64,000 bases of DNA. Source: Auriscalpium vulgare (Eukaryota; Basidiomycota; Agaricomycetes; Russulales; Auriscalpiaceae). The stretch is taken from positions 124,001 to 188,000 of the forward strand of contig JAHBBC010000026.1 in NCBI GenBank assembly GCA_019915015.1. The letters are read 5' to 3'. The notes below the pieces were generated by a model. That model was given only the letters and a program-made list of their open reading frames with translations, ran no database searches and was not told where the DNA came from. The translations under genes were made by a program, and so were the position numbers. Below, piece after piece: positions 46,469-57,735 of this stretch; positions within the stretch are counted from its first letter, which is position 1; the number at the start of each line of letters is the position of its first letter.

Positions 46469-48232
46469 TCATGTCAACAGCTGCATCGCAGGGGCAGCCG
46501 CCCGCAACTTCGCAGCGCCGTCGTCTGATACCACGCTCTCAGTGAGATCTAGCTCGTTCAACAACAACCCAGCCTTCGCCCGCACCTCCACGAGATGCAG
46601 CAACAGCGCTTCACCACGGGCGACCCGCGAGCCGTTCATCAATTGAGGACCCTGCAAACCGTCGCCAGTCCAAGTGTTTGCATCGGCATTGATGTTGCGC
46701 AGCTTTAGCGAGGCGAGCCTGGGCAGCGGCAGCTTCGGCGCAGCCGCCTTCCCGCTCGCCGTCGCCATGGACCTCAAGAGCGCGGCGCAGAACACGAGCG
46801 CAGAGGACCCGGTCGTGTCAACGCTGCGCAAGTTATGCGCCCTCGTGAACACGGCCGCCCAGTCTGGGGCACCGAGAACTAACCAGTCGCATACGGTGAG
46901 TTCTTCGAGATCGTCGAACGCGAAAGCCGCCACGGCAGCCCAGGGCACTTGGAGATGCCGCCAGATGCTAGAGCGCCATGATGGTCTTGCGCTTGTCTTA
47001 TGCGACGCTGTCAGCACGACGCTGAATTGCGGGTCCATGTCTTTGGCCGGGGACGGCCACGTGCATATTCGTAAGACGTCCCAGGCTGTTGTCTCTTGCG
47101 GATACACGGAAAGAGCTCTGACCGGGCGGTACGGCAACAGATTCATCGAGGTGCGAATGGCGCAGATGAGCATGTCTATGCCATCTCGGTCTTCACCCGA
47201 GTAGTGGAGGTGCACGCGTACTTTGGCGGTAGATGGGATGCGAAGGTGGCCCAGGAGGACGGAAGCGTCCATAATGGTGGTGGTAAATTCGAAGAGTTCG
47301 AGGGAGAGCAATGCGGCTACCCTAGGCGGGAAGGTGGGGTTGAAATCCAACAGGTCAATGGCAAGTCCATGCAAATGAAGCTGCTTCAGGTTTACCAGCT
47401 GCTGCAGAACGGTGGCAATGTCTGTGGCGGAAAGTCTCTCCGGATCCCTGGGCTGTCCTGGAAAGGCATCAATCAGGGGGCGGCCCAGGTATGCGCTCTG
47501 CTTGATCTCGAGTGTCGTCAGGTTCCTCATGAATGCGGTCGTCCATGGGATGGAGGCTAGCGTGTCTATCTTCAGATGCTGCAAGGACGGAGCGCGGCAC
47601 CTAAAGAACTCGGCGTAGAACGCCAGACGGCTCGGGGATACATCCTTTGAGGAAAGCGAGAGCCGTTGCAATTGCGGAAGGTGGTCGAACAAGATCTCTA
47701 TGGTGCCATCGTTCCCTGGAACAAGCGACACGGAAACAGAGAGTGGCGTGTTCTTTGATCGAGCAATCATCGTCTCCAGCCATCGGACCCCAAATTGGGA
47801 TGTGATGTTTGTCCAGAGCGTAGGGCACTGCAACACGAGGGCTCTCCAGCGGGTGCAGACGTGCGTTACCGCTATCCAACTCCTGTTCAGGGGTGGAGGC
47901 AAGCTGGAGCTCTCAGTCTGGGCGAGGTAGGCGAATATGTCGGTAAGGACCGCCGGAGAAAGGCGAGATACAGGTAGTAGGGAACTGTGATGGGCGCGGG
48001 CGGATGTCATCTCAGTTTCTGGCAAAATTACTTGTCGATGTCGCACTCGCAAAGCTTTGGCCCGATTACGCGGGAGAGAGACAGGTGCATCAGCAAAAGT
48101 TTGCTGTTGCGGCGGGCTGTCTTGGGCTGCATGCGTGCTCTGCTCGAACTCTGCCGCGGGTCGCCCTGTAGCGCGAGAGCCGGATTCCCTAATGACCACG
48201 CCGTTAGGTCCATGTCGTTCGGAAAAAAGCAT
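46469..48232 (-). CDS. F-box protein, 587 aa
   Basis: Uninterrupted frame from an ATG at 48232. Residues 1-85 are low in complexity. The F-box is at about 86-142 (SRLSPAVLTDIFAYL, then AVTHVCTRWRALVLQCPTLW). Leucine-rich-repeat-like segments follow to the end (LQHLKIDTLASIPW, LKQLHLHGLAIDLL, LASLKLRNINADA). It is a paralogue of the F-box protein at 42909: both have LLxxLRIPS and HYSGEDRD/QYSGEDKD at equivalent places. The expected role is substrate recognition in an SCF ubiquitin ligase; the partner is unknown. This copy is intact, in contrast to its neighbour. The start could lie in an upstream exon. Confidence 0.85.
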   Translation of the reverse strand: MLFSERHGPNGVVIRESGSRATGRPAAEFEQSTHAAQDSPPQQQTFADAPVSLPRNRAKALRVRHRQVILPETEMTSARAHHSSLLPVSRLSPAVLTDIFAYLAQTESSSLPPPLNRSWIAVTHVCTRWRALVLQCPTLWTNITSQFGVRWLETMIARSKNTPLSVSVSLVPGNDGTIEILFDHLPQLQRLSLSSKDVSPSRLAFYAEFFRCRAPSLQHLKIDTLASIPWTTAFMRNLTTLEIKQSAYLGRPLIDAFPGQPRDPERLSATDIATVLQQLVNLKQLHLHGLAIDLLDFNPTFPPRVAALLSLELFEFTTTIMDASVLLGHLRIPSTAKVRVHLHYSGEDRDGIDMLICAIRTSMNLLPYRPVRALSVYPQETTAWDVLRICTWPSPAKDMDPQFSVVLTASHKTSARPSWRSSIWRHLQVPWAAVAAFAFDDLEELTVCDWLVLGAPDWAAVFTRAHNLRSVDTTGSSALVFCAALLRSMATASGKAAAPKLPLPRLASLKLRNINADANTWTGDGLQGPQLMNGSRVARGEALLLHLVEVRAKAGLLLNELDLTESVVSDDGAAKLRAAAPAMQLLT

Positions 48233-48994
48233 GAAACGTACTCGCGGATGTCTTTCATTGTCTTCTGTCAGAGGCAGGCACTGCCGGGGAGAGGAAGAAG
48301 CGAGGGAGACAGGCCAGCGTCGACTTGCCGAGACTTATATGCAAAGGAGAACAAGGACACCTGCAACATAATTTAGACGGGCGCACGACTCTGGCACGCG
48401 ACAAATAATTGCGATGTATTGAAAGAGCGCAGAGGCGCTGAGAACAAGATAATACAAGGAGGTGACGTATGACTTTATCGCCTACCGGAGGCCAGCAGCA
48501 TCGTAACCCTTTGCGCAACGTTGATGATAACAAGGCCTTCGGCATGCTTGCGCCACGTGAACTGCCGTCACATTGTTGTCTCGCGCGGACGTACAAGGAA
48601 AAGCATGACAGGAAAACGTTCATGCGGTTGTGCATACGCTTACGAGGGAGGACACCTACAAGAGAAAATGCGGGGCAGTTGTGTTCCTCGAAGGACGGGC
48701 TACGCCCGAGCGACCTACATCGCTTCAGGTCAGCTCACGCTGGTAGCACGTCGCATTTCCACATACCTCGAGTTAATCATAGCCCTCTGACTGAGGCCCC
48801 CACGCTCGTCCGTCGAGCGGTGAGCTTAGCATCAGCGCGAATTGTCGAGTCTTGGTCGGGATTGGTCACACGGTCACGTACGTGACAAGGCCTCGTCGTT
48901 GGGCTACCGCCAGAGCTGAACCTCGAAGTTGCACGTCAACTCCTTACACACCCAACTCCACTGCGACGAAATCAGCCAGCCAACATCGAAAGGA
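48233..48994. other. Divergent intergenic region
   Basis: 762 bases between the F-box gene (-) and the next gene (+). No gene seen; it should contain both promoters. Confidence 0.5.
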
Positions 48995-50043
48995 ATGGCT
49001 CCACCAAAGCGAAAACTCACTGGTGTGTCAATCCTCGCGTATTCGAGGTGAATCATGGCATGCTGACTTTCTTGTCGTCCACTGGCGCGGCTGCGGGCGC
49101 TGAAAAACGCAAGAAAACGGGCTCAGGTCGCAACGATGCCTCCCAAGCTGGTCAGGCCGCTACCACGGAGGTAACAGCCAAGGACGGTGCACGGGATGCT
49201 GGCGTACCGGCGAAAGCGGCCGCCGAGGAGCAGGTCGACAAAAGCGCTGCGATGGTGCACGGACCCGCCGGCAGCACTGCAGGGACTAAGACGAACGTGG
49301 GGGAGGCAGACGACCTGGCCACGTCGACGACGACGGATCCCGAGACCCAGAACGCGGACGCTCTCTTTGTCGGCAAATTCGACCTCTTCTCCACGCGTAT
49401 CCCCGCCCTCAGCGGCGCCAGCGCGCACGCTGAACTCCACGCCGCGCTCCTCGCGCTCCAAGCCACGCCACGCTTCACCGCGCGCATCGCCCTGCGCGCC
49501 GACGACGGCGGGGGCAGGTTTGCGAGCCCTGTTGTGTGCGAGCCGATGGGCGACGAGGAGCTCGAGCCGATCTACGTGGTCGGCGGACGCATCGGGGTCG
49601 ACGTCGAGTTTGAAGACAACGACGAGGGACTCGGAAGCGAGGAGGGGTCGGGAGACGGGGTGGGGATGGGATACGAGGCGCGCCTGGAGCTCGACACCGC
49701 GCAGAACTGCATGATGAGCGCAGGGAAGGGGAGCATCGCGATGCGGAAGGTCTGGGATGGCGGAGATGGGAAGGAAATATTTCGCGGCCGCGTCGAGATG
49801 AAGGTGAGCATAACCGTTGCAGCGAGAGGAGACTGGCGTTGCTCACTAGATATAAAACAGCTCACATACGGCGCCCTTCTGAGCCGCAAGGGGTTTGGAG
49901 GGGGCGTTACTAGGTCGTTCACGTTCTGGGCCGTCCGCGCGCGCAAGGACGTCGGTGGAAAGGAGATTGGGATCGACGCCGGGAACGGGACGGCTTCGGC
50001 GGGTGCAGGCCACTCGTCTGCCAGGCCGACCAAGGCGAAGTAA
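48995..50043 (+). CDS. Unrecognised 295-aa protein
   Basis: Exons 48995-49022, 49127-49803, 49861-50043. The first exon (MAPPKRKLTG) is chosen because its splice joins in phase with the long frame, which itself has no early ATG. Residues 10-95 are Ala/Thr/Lys-rich and probably disordered. From about 100 a folded-looking part (ALFVGKFDLFSTRIPALSG ... YEARLELDTAQNC) runs to the C-terminus, with an acidic Gly/Asp/Glu loop around 185-210. The second intron (57 bp) is a multiple of three and contains no stop, so retention would add 19 residues. No family recognised. Confidence 0.6.
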
Positions 50044-50488
50044 GGAGGTTGGGCTGGTCGGACAGCGGGGATGAGGTGTTACTGTCGGCCATGATGGTGA
50101 AAATTGAGTAGGCTGGTATTTAGTACGACAAGGCTATTAGAAAAGATAGCTAGGTTCAGACTAGAGTACGCACCATGCAACGTATCTTGACCAAGAGATA
50201 ATGGCCGAGTAATCTGATAGTAATACTGTAGTACAGGATCACTGCAGTTGCAGCGCGTAGTAAATACAGCGCGCTGGCGCCTTGTGCGAGACGATCTCCA
50301 TGTCATCGCGATGACCTTGACAAGCAGCTAGTGCAGAAGGACTCACAGGACCATCGTACAGCAGAACTAGGCCGTGCTTTTGAAGCGATAGAATATTTGA
50401 TTATTAAATGCGAGCGAGCGAGTACTATTCCTGGTTCCGATAGGTACTATCGGGACTAGGTCTTGTCAGGCTCTGAAGGTCGCTCAAA
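50044..50488. other. AT-richer intergenic region
   Basis: 445 bases with no convincing reading frame; contains the 5' region of the next gene. Confidence 0.5.
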
Positions 50489-51723
50489 ATGGAAATCACG
50501 CTTGTGACCGTGACGTTTGCTTGTCAGCGTGTGAATTTTGGCGTGGCTGTCGCGCCGCCTGCTTTCCACCACATCAATTGCACACAAATGCTCAAAAGAC
50601 GCCAATCTGTTGATGTTTTTTTGCGAAGAGTTCGCGTCAGAGTTGACGACGAACCTTGTGCTTGCCCAGATGGTGGGTTCCTGTCTTGAGATTGACATCC
50701 TCTGACTTCCCGTAGATCATCTTACCCCTGTATTGTCGGATGATTGGCCGCTCCTCATGAGCGAAGACGAGGTGGGGGTGGATGCCTTCTTATCCCCCGA
50801 TGCTCGCGTTTGTCGGCTGTGTGGTGAGTACCCTCTTACTAGTCATAGCTGGTGTGTTACATTGTCTTTTAGGCGTCGTTCGAAACTCCGTGGTGGCTAG
50901 CCAGGCATCTGAACAGGAGACTACTGTCGAGCCCGCGGCTGCAACTATCGACCCTAATACCTCTTTTACCGACGAAGCTATGGATGTGGAGCCTCCCGAC
51001 TTTCCAGGTATGCATCATTATATTCAGGCTGATAATATATGTGCTCAGTTTAGTCTCAATCGGTGCGGCATGTGTTCCTTCACATGAACCAACCATCCAC
51101 TCCCGACCGCCACCAGGTAGGTGTTCGTCGGTTTGGTCTACTGCAAACTTATCATTTTTTGCAGAAACACTGGGAGGCGCGTCGGCTTCGTCTTCGAGTC
51201 CGTCCAACCTGCGACAACGTTCCGGTACGTTCTTTGTGACTTTATAAATGTTCCTCGGCTGACCAACACGCATTGTACGCTTGCATTGATTGTATGACTA
51301 GCCATGGACGTGTATCACCTTGTACCTGACGACTTAGATGCTGATGACTTTTCCTTGTCGTCTTCCTTCCGATCCGTTACGGTTTTCCAGTTGAACTCGT
51401 GGTATGACTTTCGTCGTGTTGTAGTAGATAGCCACAATGCTGTTGAGCCAGAAGTCGGCGTCGTCGATGTGCTTGTGCCTGCTCTGCATCGGCTCATTCA
51501 GGGCTTTACTCGGTGGCGCCGAGACGACTTGATTCAAATATTGAAAGCTCACGGTATAGCCATGCGGTCGAGATGGATGATCAGGCAGTTGAAGGCAGAG
51601 TTACTCGAGGGCCACCTGTGCACGTCGTCTTGCAGGTCCATTCATTATCTATTCAAACAACGCACTGAAATAAATTCATCTGGAAGTATGGCGGATGGGA
51701 CTGTGGAGGCAACTGCAGAATAG
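50489..51723 (+). CDS. Unrecognised 302-aa protein with SAP-like C-terminal motif
   Basis: Five exons (50489-50672, 50716-50823, 50873-51007, 51165-51224, 51302-51723) join in consistent phase; exon 4 could alternatively start at 51118, also in frame. Acidic segments (MSEDEVGVDAFLSPDARV and DDLDADDF) flank a Ser-rich linker. Near residues 225-265, WRRDDLIQILKAHGIAMRSR followed by LKAELLEGHLC resembles the helix-turn-helix of a SAP domain, a DNA-binding motif. The resemblance is by eye only. The gene lies 218 bp left of an inverted-repeat element and could belong to a mobile-element cassette; that link is inference. The start ATG is the weakest part of the model. Confidence 0.55.
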
Positions 51724-51895
51724 CTGATCCCCATCCCAGCACTGACTTGATAGCTTACATTGTTTAACCCCGCCTCGCTGACTGACAACCACTACTCTAT
51801 ATATAACATATAACGCTGTATAGCCCCCGTATTGCTACAAAATCCACCACACCTTACTATATACAGGTCATTTTGACGTTAAATCGTGCCATACT

Positions 51896-51941
51896 AGATA
51901 CACCAAACTGGGAACCGTAGATACACCAAACTGGGAACCGT
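51896..51941. repeat. 23-bp direct tandem duplication
   Basis: agatacaccaaactgggaaccgt occurs twice in a row (51896-51918 and 51919-51941). The last 8 bases of the second copy are the target duplication of the adjacent element. Confidence 0.95.
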
Positions 51942-54035
51942 CACCTGTGAAGCCCGGCTATCATTACTAATAAGAAGTGGTAGCTCATCGAGCTACCGCT
52001 TCTAGCTAGAGGGCTTTGAAGGCCCAGCAGGCTTCACGCAATAGCGTCCCCTAGCCCGAGGACACTTCACGATAATACAACCTCGTATACCGGGATAAGT
52101 ATCATCGGCGCCGTCGGCACGCCATCCGCCGCTCCCACGCCGTGCTCCGCGTTGCGCGTCGTCGTCCACTTTAGGTAACTCCGCCTTGCCGCCGGGCCTT
52201 GCCGCTGTGGCGGGCGCGCGCTCGCCGTCGCGACGACGAGCTCGCCTCCCGCCACCACCATGTACCCCACGGCCTCAGGACTTGGCACGTGGCATCATAT
52301 TCAATGCCTATGATAAGTGGTGGGCGCGCTTCCCATGCCTCTCCCCCAGATGCCGCAAGTGGCCACAATGGTGAGCTCCGTCCCGCTTTATGTATGCCCC
52401 GCACGCCCCTCATATCTTATACACAGAAGCATATTGGTGATATACAACAGATAATACGAGCGCTTTTTGCGCGCCGCCCCCGTAGCCAGCCCGCCGACCC
52501 CGCCGACCCCGACCCCGACGACCACGCCCAGCCTCCACCACTCACCTCGCTGCCTCCGGATTTTTCACACAGTATAGGAGTGGTACAGTAAATTATTCTG
52601 CGTGCACGCTCTGTACGCGCCGTTTTTTCCCGCTCCGCAGCGACGTCGCCGACAACCCCAACATCCACGCATCCCACTGTCGCCAGTTCGGCATGTATAC
52701 CTACGATATCTCATACGCATGTACCTGACACGGATATCATTTGAATGACAATAGCGCTTTTGGCGTTTTTCTTTGCGATCGCCCGCACCGTCGCCCGCAC
52801 TGCCGACGCCGACGACGCCGACTAGCTCGATCCCGCCCTCAATTCTTGTCGGATAAGTCTAACTCTTTCGGTAACCTAAAGCATCTAGAGTACTCTATCA
52901 TGTTGTAAAAAATCAATAGAGTGGCAGACATATTGCGACGTTGACACCAATGGTGGCACGCAGCCCTTCAGAGTAAGACACATGCTTAGTAGTAGTGATA
53001 TACCTCACCTTTGTTTTCTCAAGTACCTCAGAGCTTACTGATAAATATTCAATGGCTAGAAGACAGCCCTTACTCGGGCTTGCAAGTTGGATCCCCGAGT
53101 TTCAAGTAGATTTGAAGGCAGGATCGAGCTCGCCGGCTGTGTCGGCCACGACGGCGGGGCGTCGGCGAGCTCGATCGTGTTCGGATATGCATAATGTAAA
53201 CCATAGACTCATATTCTTTAGATAAAAAGAGACAATAAAAAGAGACTGATCATAAAGTATGACGTCGTAATGTAGAGAACTAACTACTCAGTGTGCGAGC
53301 TCACTGTTGACCATATTGGGAACGTCGCCGAGCGATGTTTAGGAAGGGCGGTACTAAAGCGCGCATGTCAATCGCCATGCGGCCTGCATATAAGGCTTCA
53401 CCAAAATGCTGAAGGTGGTGGGATGAGTGGTGGAGGTTGGGCGGGGTCGTCGGGGTTCAAGTTGGGATCGGCGGGCTCAGCGGGCTGGCCACGAGGGCGG
53501 CGGGCGCAAGGCGCTTATACTGTCTGTTATATATCACCTATATGCTCCTGAGTATAGTATTTGGGGGGCGTGTGGGGCATACAGAAGGCGGGACAGAGCT
53601 CACCGTTGTCGCCATTTGCGGCATCCAAGGAAGGAGTGCGAGAAGGGGCGCGTGGGAAGCGCGCCCGCCACTGATCATATGCTTTGAAAATGATACCGCA
53701 TGCCGAATTTCAAGGCCGTGGGCTGCGTGGTGGTGGCGGGAGGCGAGCTCGTCGTCGGGCCAGCGAGCGCGCGCCCGCCACAGCGGCGGGGCCTGGCGGC
53801 AGGGCGGAATTACCTAACGTAGACGACGTCGCGCGACGCGGGGCACGGCGTGGGAGCATTTGGTCGCGTGCCGACAGTGCCGATGGTATCCCGAGGCCCG
53901 AGACTTGAGAAGTCCCCTTGAGCTAGGGGATGTTATTGCGTGAAGCCTGCTGGGCCCTCAAAGCCCTCTAGCTAGAAGCGGTAGCTCATAGGGCTACCAC
54001 TTCTTATTAGTAATGATAGCCGGGCTTCACAGGTG
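51942..54035. mobile_element. 2094-bp inverted-repeat (foldback-like) element with 8-bp target duplication
   Basis: Begins CACCTGTGAAGCCCGG and ends with its complement, CCGGGCTTCACAGGTG. It is flanked by GGAACCGT at 51934-51941 and 54036-54043. The outer ~125 bases are nearly identical inverted repeats and include a subterminal hairpin (GTGGTAGCTC / GAGCTACC). Diverged inverted similarity continues to about 52560 on the left and 53420 on the right, so each arm is about 600 bp, and further inverted similarity occurs near 52815 and 53125. No transposase frame. The 8-bp duplication fits hAT or KDZ-type elements; class not settled. Confidence 0.9.
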
Positions 54036-54043
54036 GGAACCGT

Positions 54044-55384
54044 AGGCTTAGGAACCAGGTTCGCCCGGAGGGCCAATGCTATAGTGAACTGAAGAGATGT
54101 GTGACGTTACATACCGGGCTGTCACATGTTTTCCGCGCCCGCCTTGTTCCTCACGACACTACTCCCCCCATTGCTTCAATCCAAATGGCTAGCACCGTAC
54201 CGTTCCTCTTTGTGAAGCACATCTCATCAGAGGCGGCAGCGCAACATGCGGCTTGCTCGGCTGTCGAAGGCTCGCCACAGTCGCCTCGTCGCTCGGACTG
54301 TCAGACGTGTCTTTGACTATGGGCTACCGTACGTGCGACTATCATACTAGTAGGCCTTACGCTGACAAGTCTTTAGACCAGATTCTCTGCATTAGCAGCA
54401 GCGAAGGACGGTCCCTCTGCTCGGCATCTCCACAGCCACCCAAACAGCGTCAGCCGGATGCTCGTGTTGCTGCCGATTTCTCCTGGATCTTCTGCGACAG
54501 ATCACAGCGAGCCACGATTGCGTTGTTCCCGGAGCAGGAGCTGGGGTCCTTGCGGTGGCGGAGAGGCGATATGTGGGATAGCAGCAAACGAAGGTGAGTA
54601 GCACCGCGCTGTATGCAGCATGGCGCACCTGAAACTTCCCTCGCCAGATCCTTCCGGTCCCTTCTGTCGTACGTCTTGCGCACCTTGAAGCTCCCATCTG
54701 CCGTCGCCGGACGTATCCAGCTCCATCGTGACCGTGCGCTGCAGACCGTTCCCGAGGGCCGACCGTCGACACATGCACAGTCTCGCGTGCACCGACACTC
54801 AAGCCATTTCCCCCACGCGCGTCAAGTAAGCCCACTCAGTCGAGTCGTTTCTCATGAGGTTGCTAATGATATTGAAGGTGAACATGGTCCGGTCGCGCAG
54901 GGTGAGACGGGGTAGAAGATGGCCTTGGCAGACGCGACAGTGAAGTATGGAGTTGGGGCGACGGCGAGGAGATCATGAAGGACGGGGTCGTGGAGCATGG
55001 GCTCGGCGGCGGCGGAGCGCGAGTTCGAAGCTATCGTCTGCTGGCTGTTGCGGATACAGCTCCGATGGGTCTCGATCGCGGCCTGCCCTCGGGTTGTCAC
55101 TCAGGGGCCAATTTTCGAGACAATTACTTCATCTGCTCTTCCCCTCCCTCATATCACCCACGAGCAAGAGCCGTGTCAGTAGTTAAGGTAACTATATGAC
55201 TGGAGTAGTAGCGAAATGAAAGTACCGCTAGTGGCTGGTCCCATTACTTTACTGCGTGACTACAACTCCAGGCCCTTCAATGCAGCAGTGGATCCCTGCT
55301 CCAGCTGTCGTGTAGTATTAACTATGTACTGAAGATCCTGTAGTAATCACCCTGCACTATGTAGTAGATATGGTTCAAGACGGC
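54044..55384. other. No gene identified between element and minisatellite
   Basis: Plus-strand frames at 54185-54316 (from an ATG, MASTVPFLFVKHISSE) and 54613-54915, and minus-strand stretches at 54790-55100, are open, but none joins into a model. The minus strand near 54840-54930 (LTLRDRTMFTFNIISNLM) might be a fragment of an F-box/LRR-type gene. Unresolved. Confidence 0.35.
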
Positions 55385-57005
55385 ATAGTAAATACTTCTG
55401 CCTCGCCAGTGCGGTCCGAAAGCGCGCAGTAAATACTTTAGGCGCGCATTAAATATCCCTGCGATTGTTGCAGGCCTGTAGGGACGTCTCAGTAAATACT
55501 TCCGCCGCTCTAGTGCGGTCCGATTGCGCGCAGTAAATACTTAAGGCCCGCAGGAAATATCCCTGCGATTGTTGCAGGCCTGTAGGGACGTCTCAGTAAA
55601 TACTTCCGCCGCTCTAGTGCGGTCCGATTGCGCGCAGTAAATACTTAAGGCCCGCAGTAAATATCCCTGCGATTGTTGCAGGCCTGTAGGGACGTCTCAG
55701 TAAATACTTCCGCCGCTCTAGTGCGGTCCGATTGTGCGCAGTAAATACTTAAGGCCCGCAGTAAATATCCCTGCGATTGTTGCAGGCCTGTAGGGACGTC
55801 TCAGTAAATACTTCCGCCGCTCTAGTGCGGTCCGATTGCGCGCAGTAAATACTTTAGGCCCGCAGTAAATATTACTGCGATTGTTGCAGGCCTGTAGGGA
55901 CGTCTCAGTAAATACTTCCGCCGCTCTAGTGCGGTCCGATTGCGCGCAGTAAATACTTTAGGCCCGCAGTAAATATTACTGCGATTGTTGCAGGCCTGTA
56001 GGGACGTCTCAGTAAATACTTCCGCCGCTCTAGTGCGGTCCGATTGCGCGCAGTAAATAATTTAGGCCCGCAGTAAATATTACTGCGATTGTTGCAGGCC
56101 TGTAGGGACGTCTCAGTAAATACTTCCGCCGCTCTAGTGCGGTCCGATAGCGCGCAGTAAATACTTTAGGCCTGCAGTAAATATTCTTGCAGCTGTTGCA
56201 GGCCTGTAGGGACGTCTCAGTAAGTACTTCCGCCGCTCTAGTGCGGTCCGATTGCGCGCAGTAAATACTTTAGGCCCGCAGTAAATATTACTGCGATTGT
56301 TGCAGGCCTGTAGGGACGTCTCAGTAAATATTCCGCCGCTCTAGTTTGGTCCGATAGTAAATACTTTAGGCCCGCAGTAAATATTCCTGCAATTGTTGCA
56401 GGCCTGTAGGGACGTCTCAGTAAATATTCCGCCGCTCTAGTTTGGTCCGATAGTAAATACTTTAGGCCCGCAGTAAATATTCCTGCAATTGTTGCAGGCC
56501 TGTAGGGACGTCTCAGTAAATACTTCCGCCGCTCTAGTGCGGTCCGATAGCGCGCCGTAAATACTTTAGGCCCGCAGTAAATATTACTGCGATTGTTGCA
56601 GGCCTGTAGGGACGTCTCAGTAAATAATTCCGCCGCTCTAGTGCGGTCCGATTGCGCGCAGTAAATACTTTAGGCCCGCAGTAAATATTACTGCAGCTGT
56701 TGTAGGCCTGTAGGGACGTCTCAGTAAATACTTCTGCCGCTCTAGTGCGGTCCGATAGCGCACAGTAAATACTTTAGGCCCGCAGTAAATATTCCTGCAA
56801 TTGTTGCAGGCCTGTAGGGACGTCTCAGTAAACATCGGAACATTACGGCCACTCAGGCATCTCGCTTTCAAAGCGAGATGCCTGAGTGGCCGTAATCCCC
56901 CGACGAGCGCTTATCTAGTGTGGTCCGATAGTAAATACTTTAGGCCCGCAGTAAATATTCCTGCAATTGTTGCAGGCCTGTAGGGACGTCTCAGTAAATA
57001 CTTCA
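55385..57005. repeat. Minisatellite, about 15 copies of a 104-bp unit
   Basis: The landmark gggacgtctcagtaaata recurs at 55481, 55585, 55689, 55793, 55897, 56001, 56105, 56209, 56313, 56409, 56505, 56609, 56713, 56817 and 56993. Spacing is 104 bp, twice 96 bp, and once 176 bp where a palindrome is inserted. Each unit has three GTAAATA strings, a short inverted repeat around the Stu I-like aggcct, and ccgccgctctagtgcgg. No coding capacity is apparent. Confidence 0.97.
56842..56896. repeat. Perfect 55-nt palindrome inside the minisatellite
   Basis: 27-base arms (ATTACGGCCACTCAGGCATC... and its exact complement) around a single C. It replaces or interrupts the normal repeat sequence between the copies at 56817 and 56993. 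There is no clear flanking direct repeat. Confidence 0.95.
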
Positions 57006-57735
57006 GCCATGATAGTATGATCCTAAATCATGCACCGGTAAATACTTCTACTTCGCTAACAAGCCCAATATAGTATTTACTACAGTGTTGGCAACTCGGA
57101 GCGAATCGTCTAAGTCGTGCTGTGTGAATCCTGTCCCCTGATATCGTAGCCACTTCCAGACACAGAACGACCTCTCTGTCCTGTCAACTGCACTCCACAA
57201 CGCACATCACTCTCGAGGCTCAGGGAACACACATGATATGCTCCATACTATGTAGATAGATACACGATGGGCGCTCCACAAGCCAGCAGACACGATGCAG
57301 GTAAGTATGCCGCAGAAATGTGTACTAGGGAAGGTGTACTGAGATGACGAACAGCATAAACAATATGCAACAATCCAAGGAGATGCATACGAAATATGAA
57401 GATAGCGCGTGTTGAGACGCGCGAGGAGACAAAGGAGAGACGCACGATGAGACAAAGGAGAGGCGCACGTTGAAGCACGCAATGGAATATAACCACGTGT
57501 TGAACGTCGAGATGATATATTTATTCGAGCGAGGGCGAAATCTTGAAGGCATCAGGCGTTGAGGCGAGTTAAGGTAGAGGCGACGCGCGTTGAGGCGGGA
57601 TTTAATGAATAGAAATGCATGTTGTGATGCTTAGGGCGTGTTTGATGAGTTCACAAGCGACGGCTCGTTACTTACGTGCCGTCCGTCGCCTGGTACATTT
57701 GATCAGCGGGTAATCTACTATCATTCTAGTATGAC
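57006..57735. other. Intergenic region right of the minisatellite
   Basis: 730 bases. A purine-rich stretch with repeated gaggcg/gcgttga-like strings lies at about 57400-57610. No gene seen. Confidence 0.45.

Noticed and set aside
51942..54035. Helitron because of the subterminal hairpin
   Set aside because: The element has long terminal inverted repeats and an 8-bp target duplication, which Helitrons lack.
56842..56896. Palindrome as a tRNA gene
   Set aside because: It is a perfect two-arm hairpin without D- and T-arm structure or A/B box order.
55385..57005. Regular repeat array as a CRISPR-like array
   Set aside because: The whole 104-bp unit is repeated without variable spacers, and the genome is eukaryotic.
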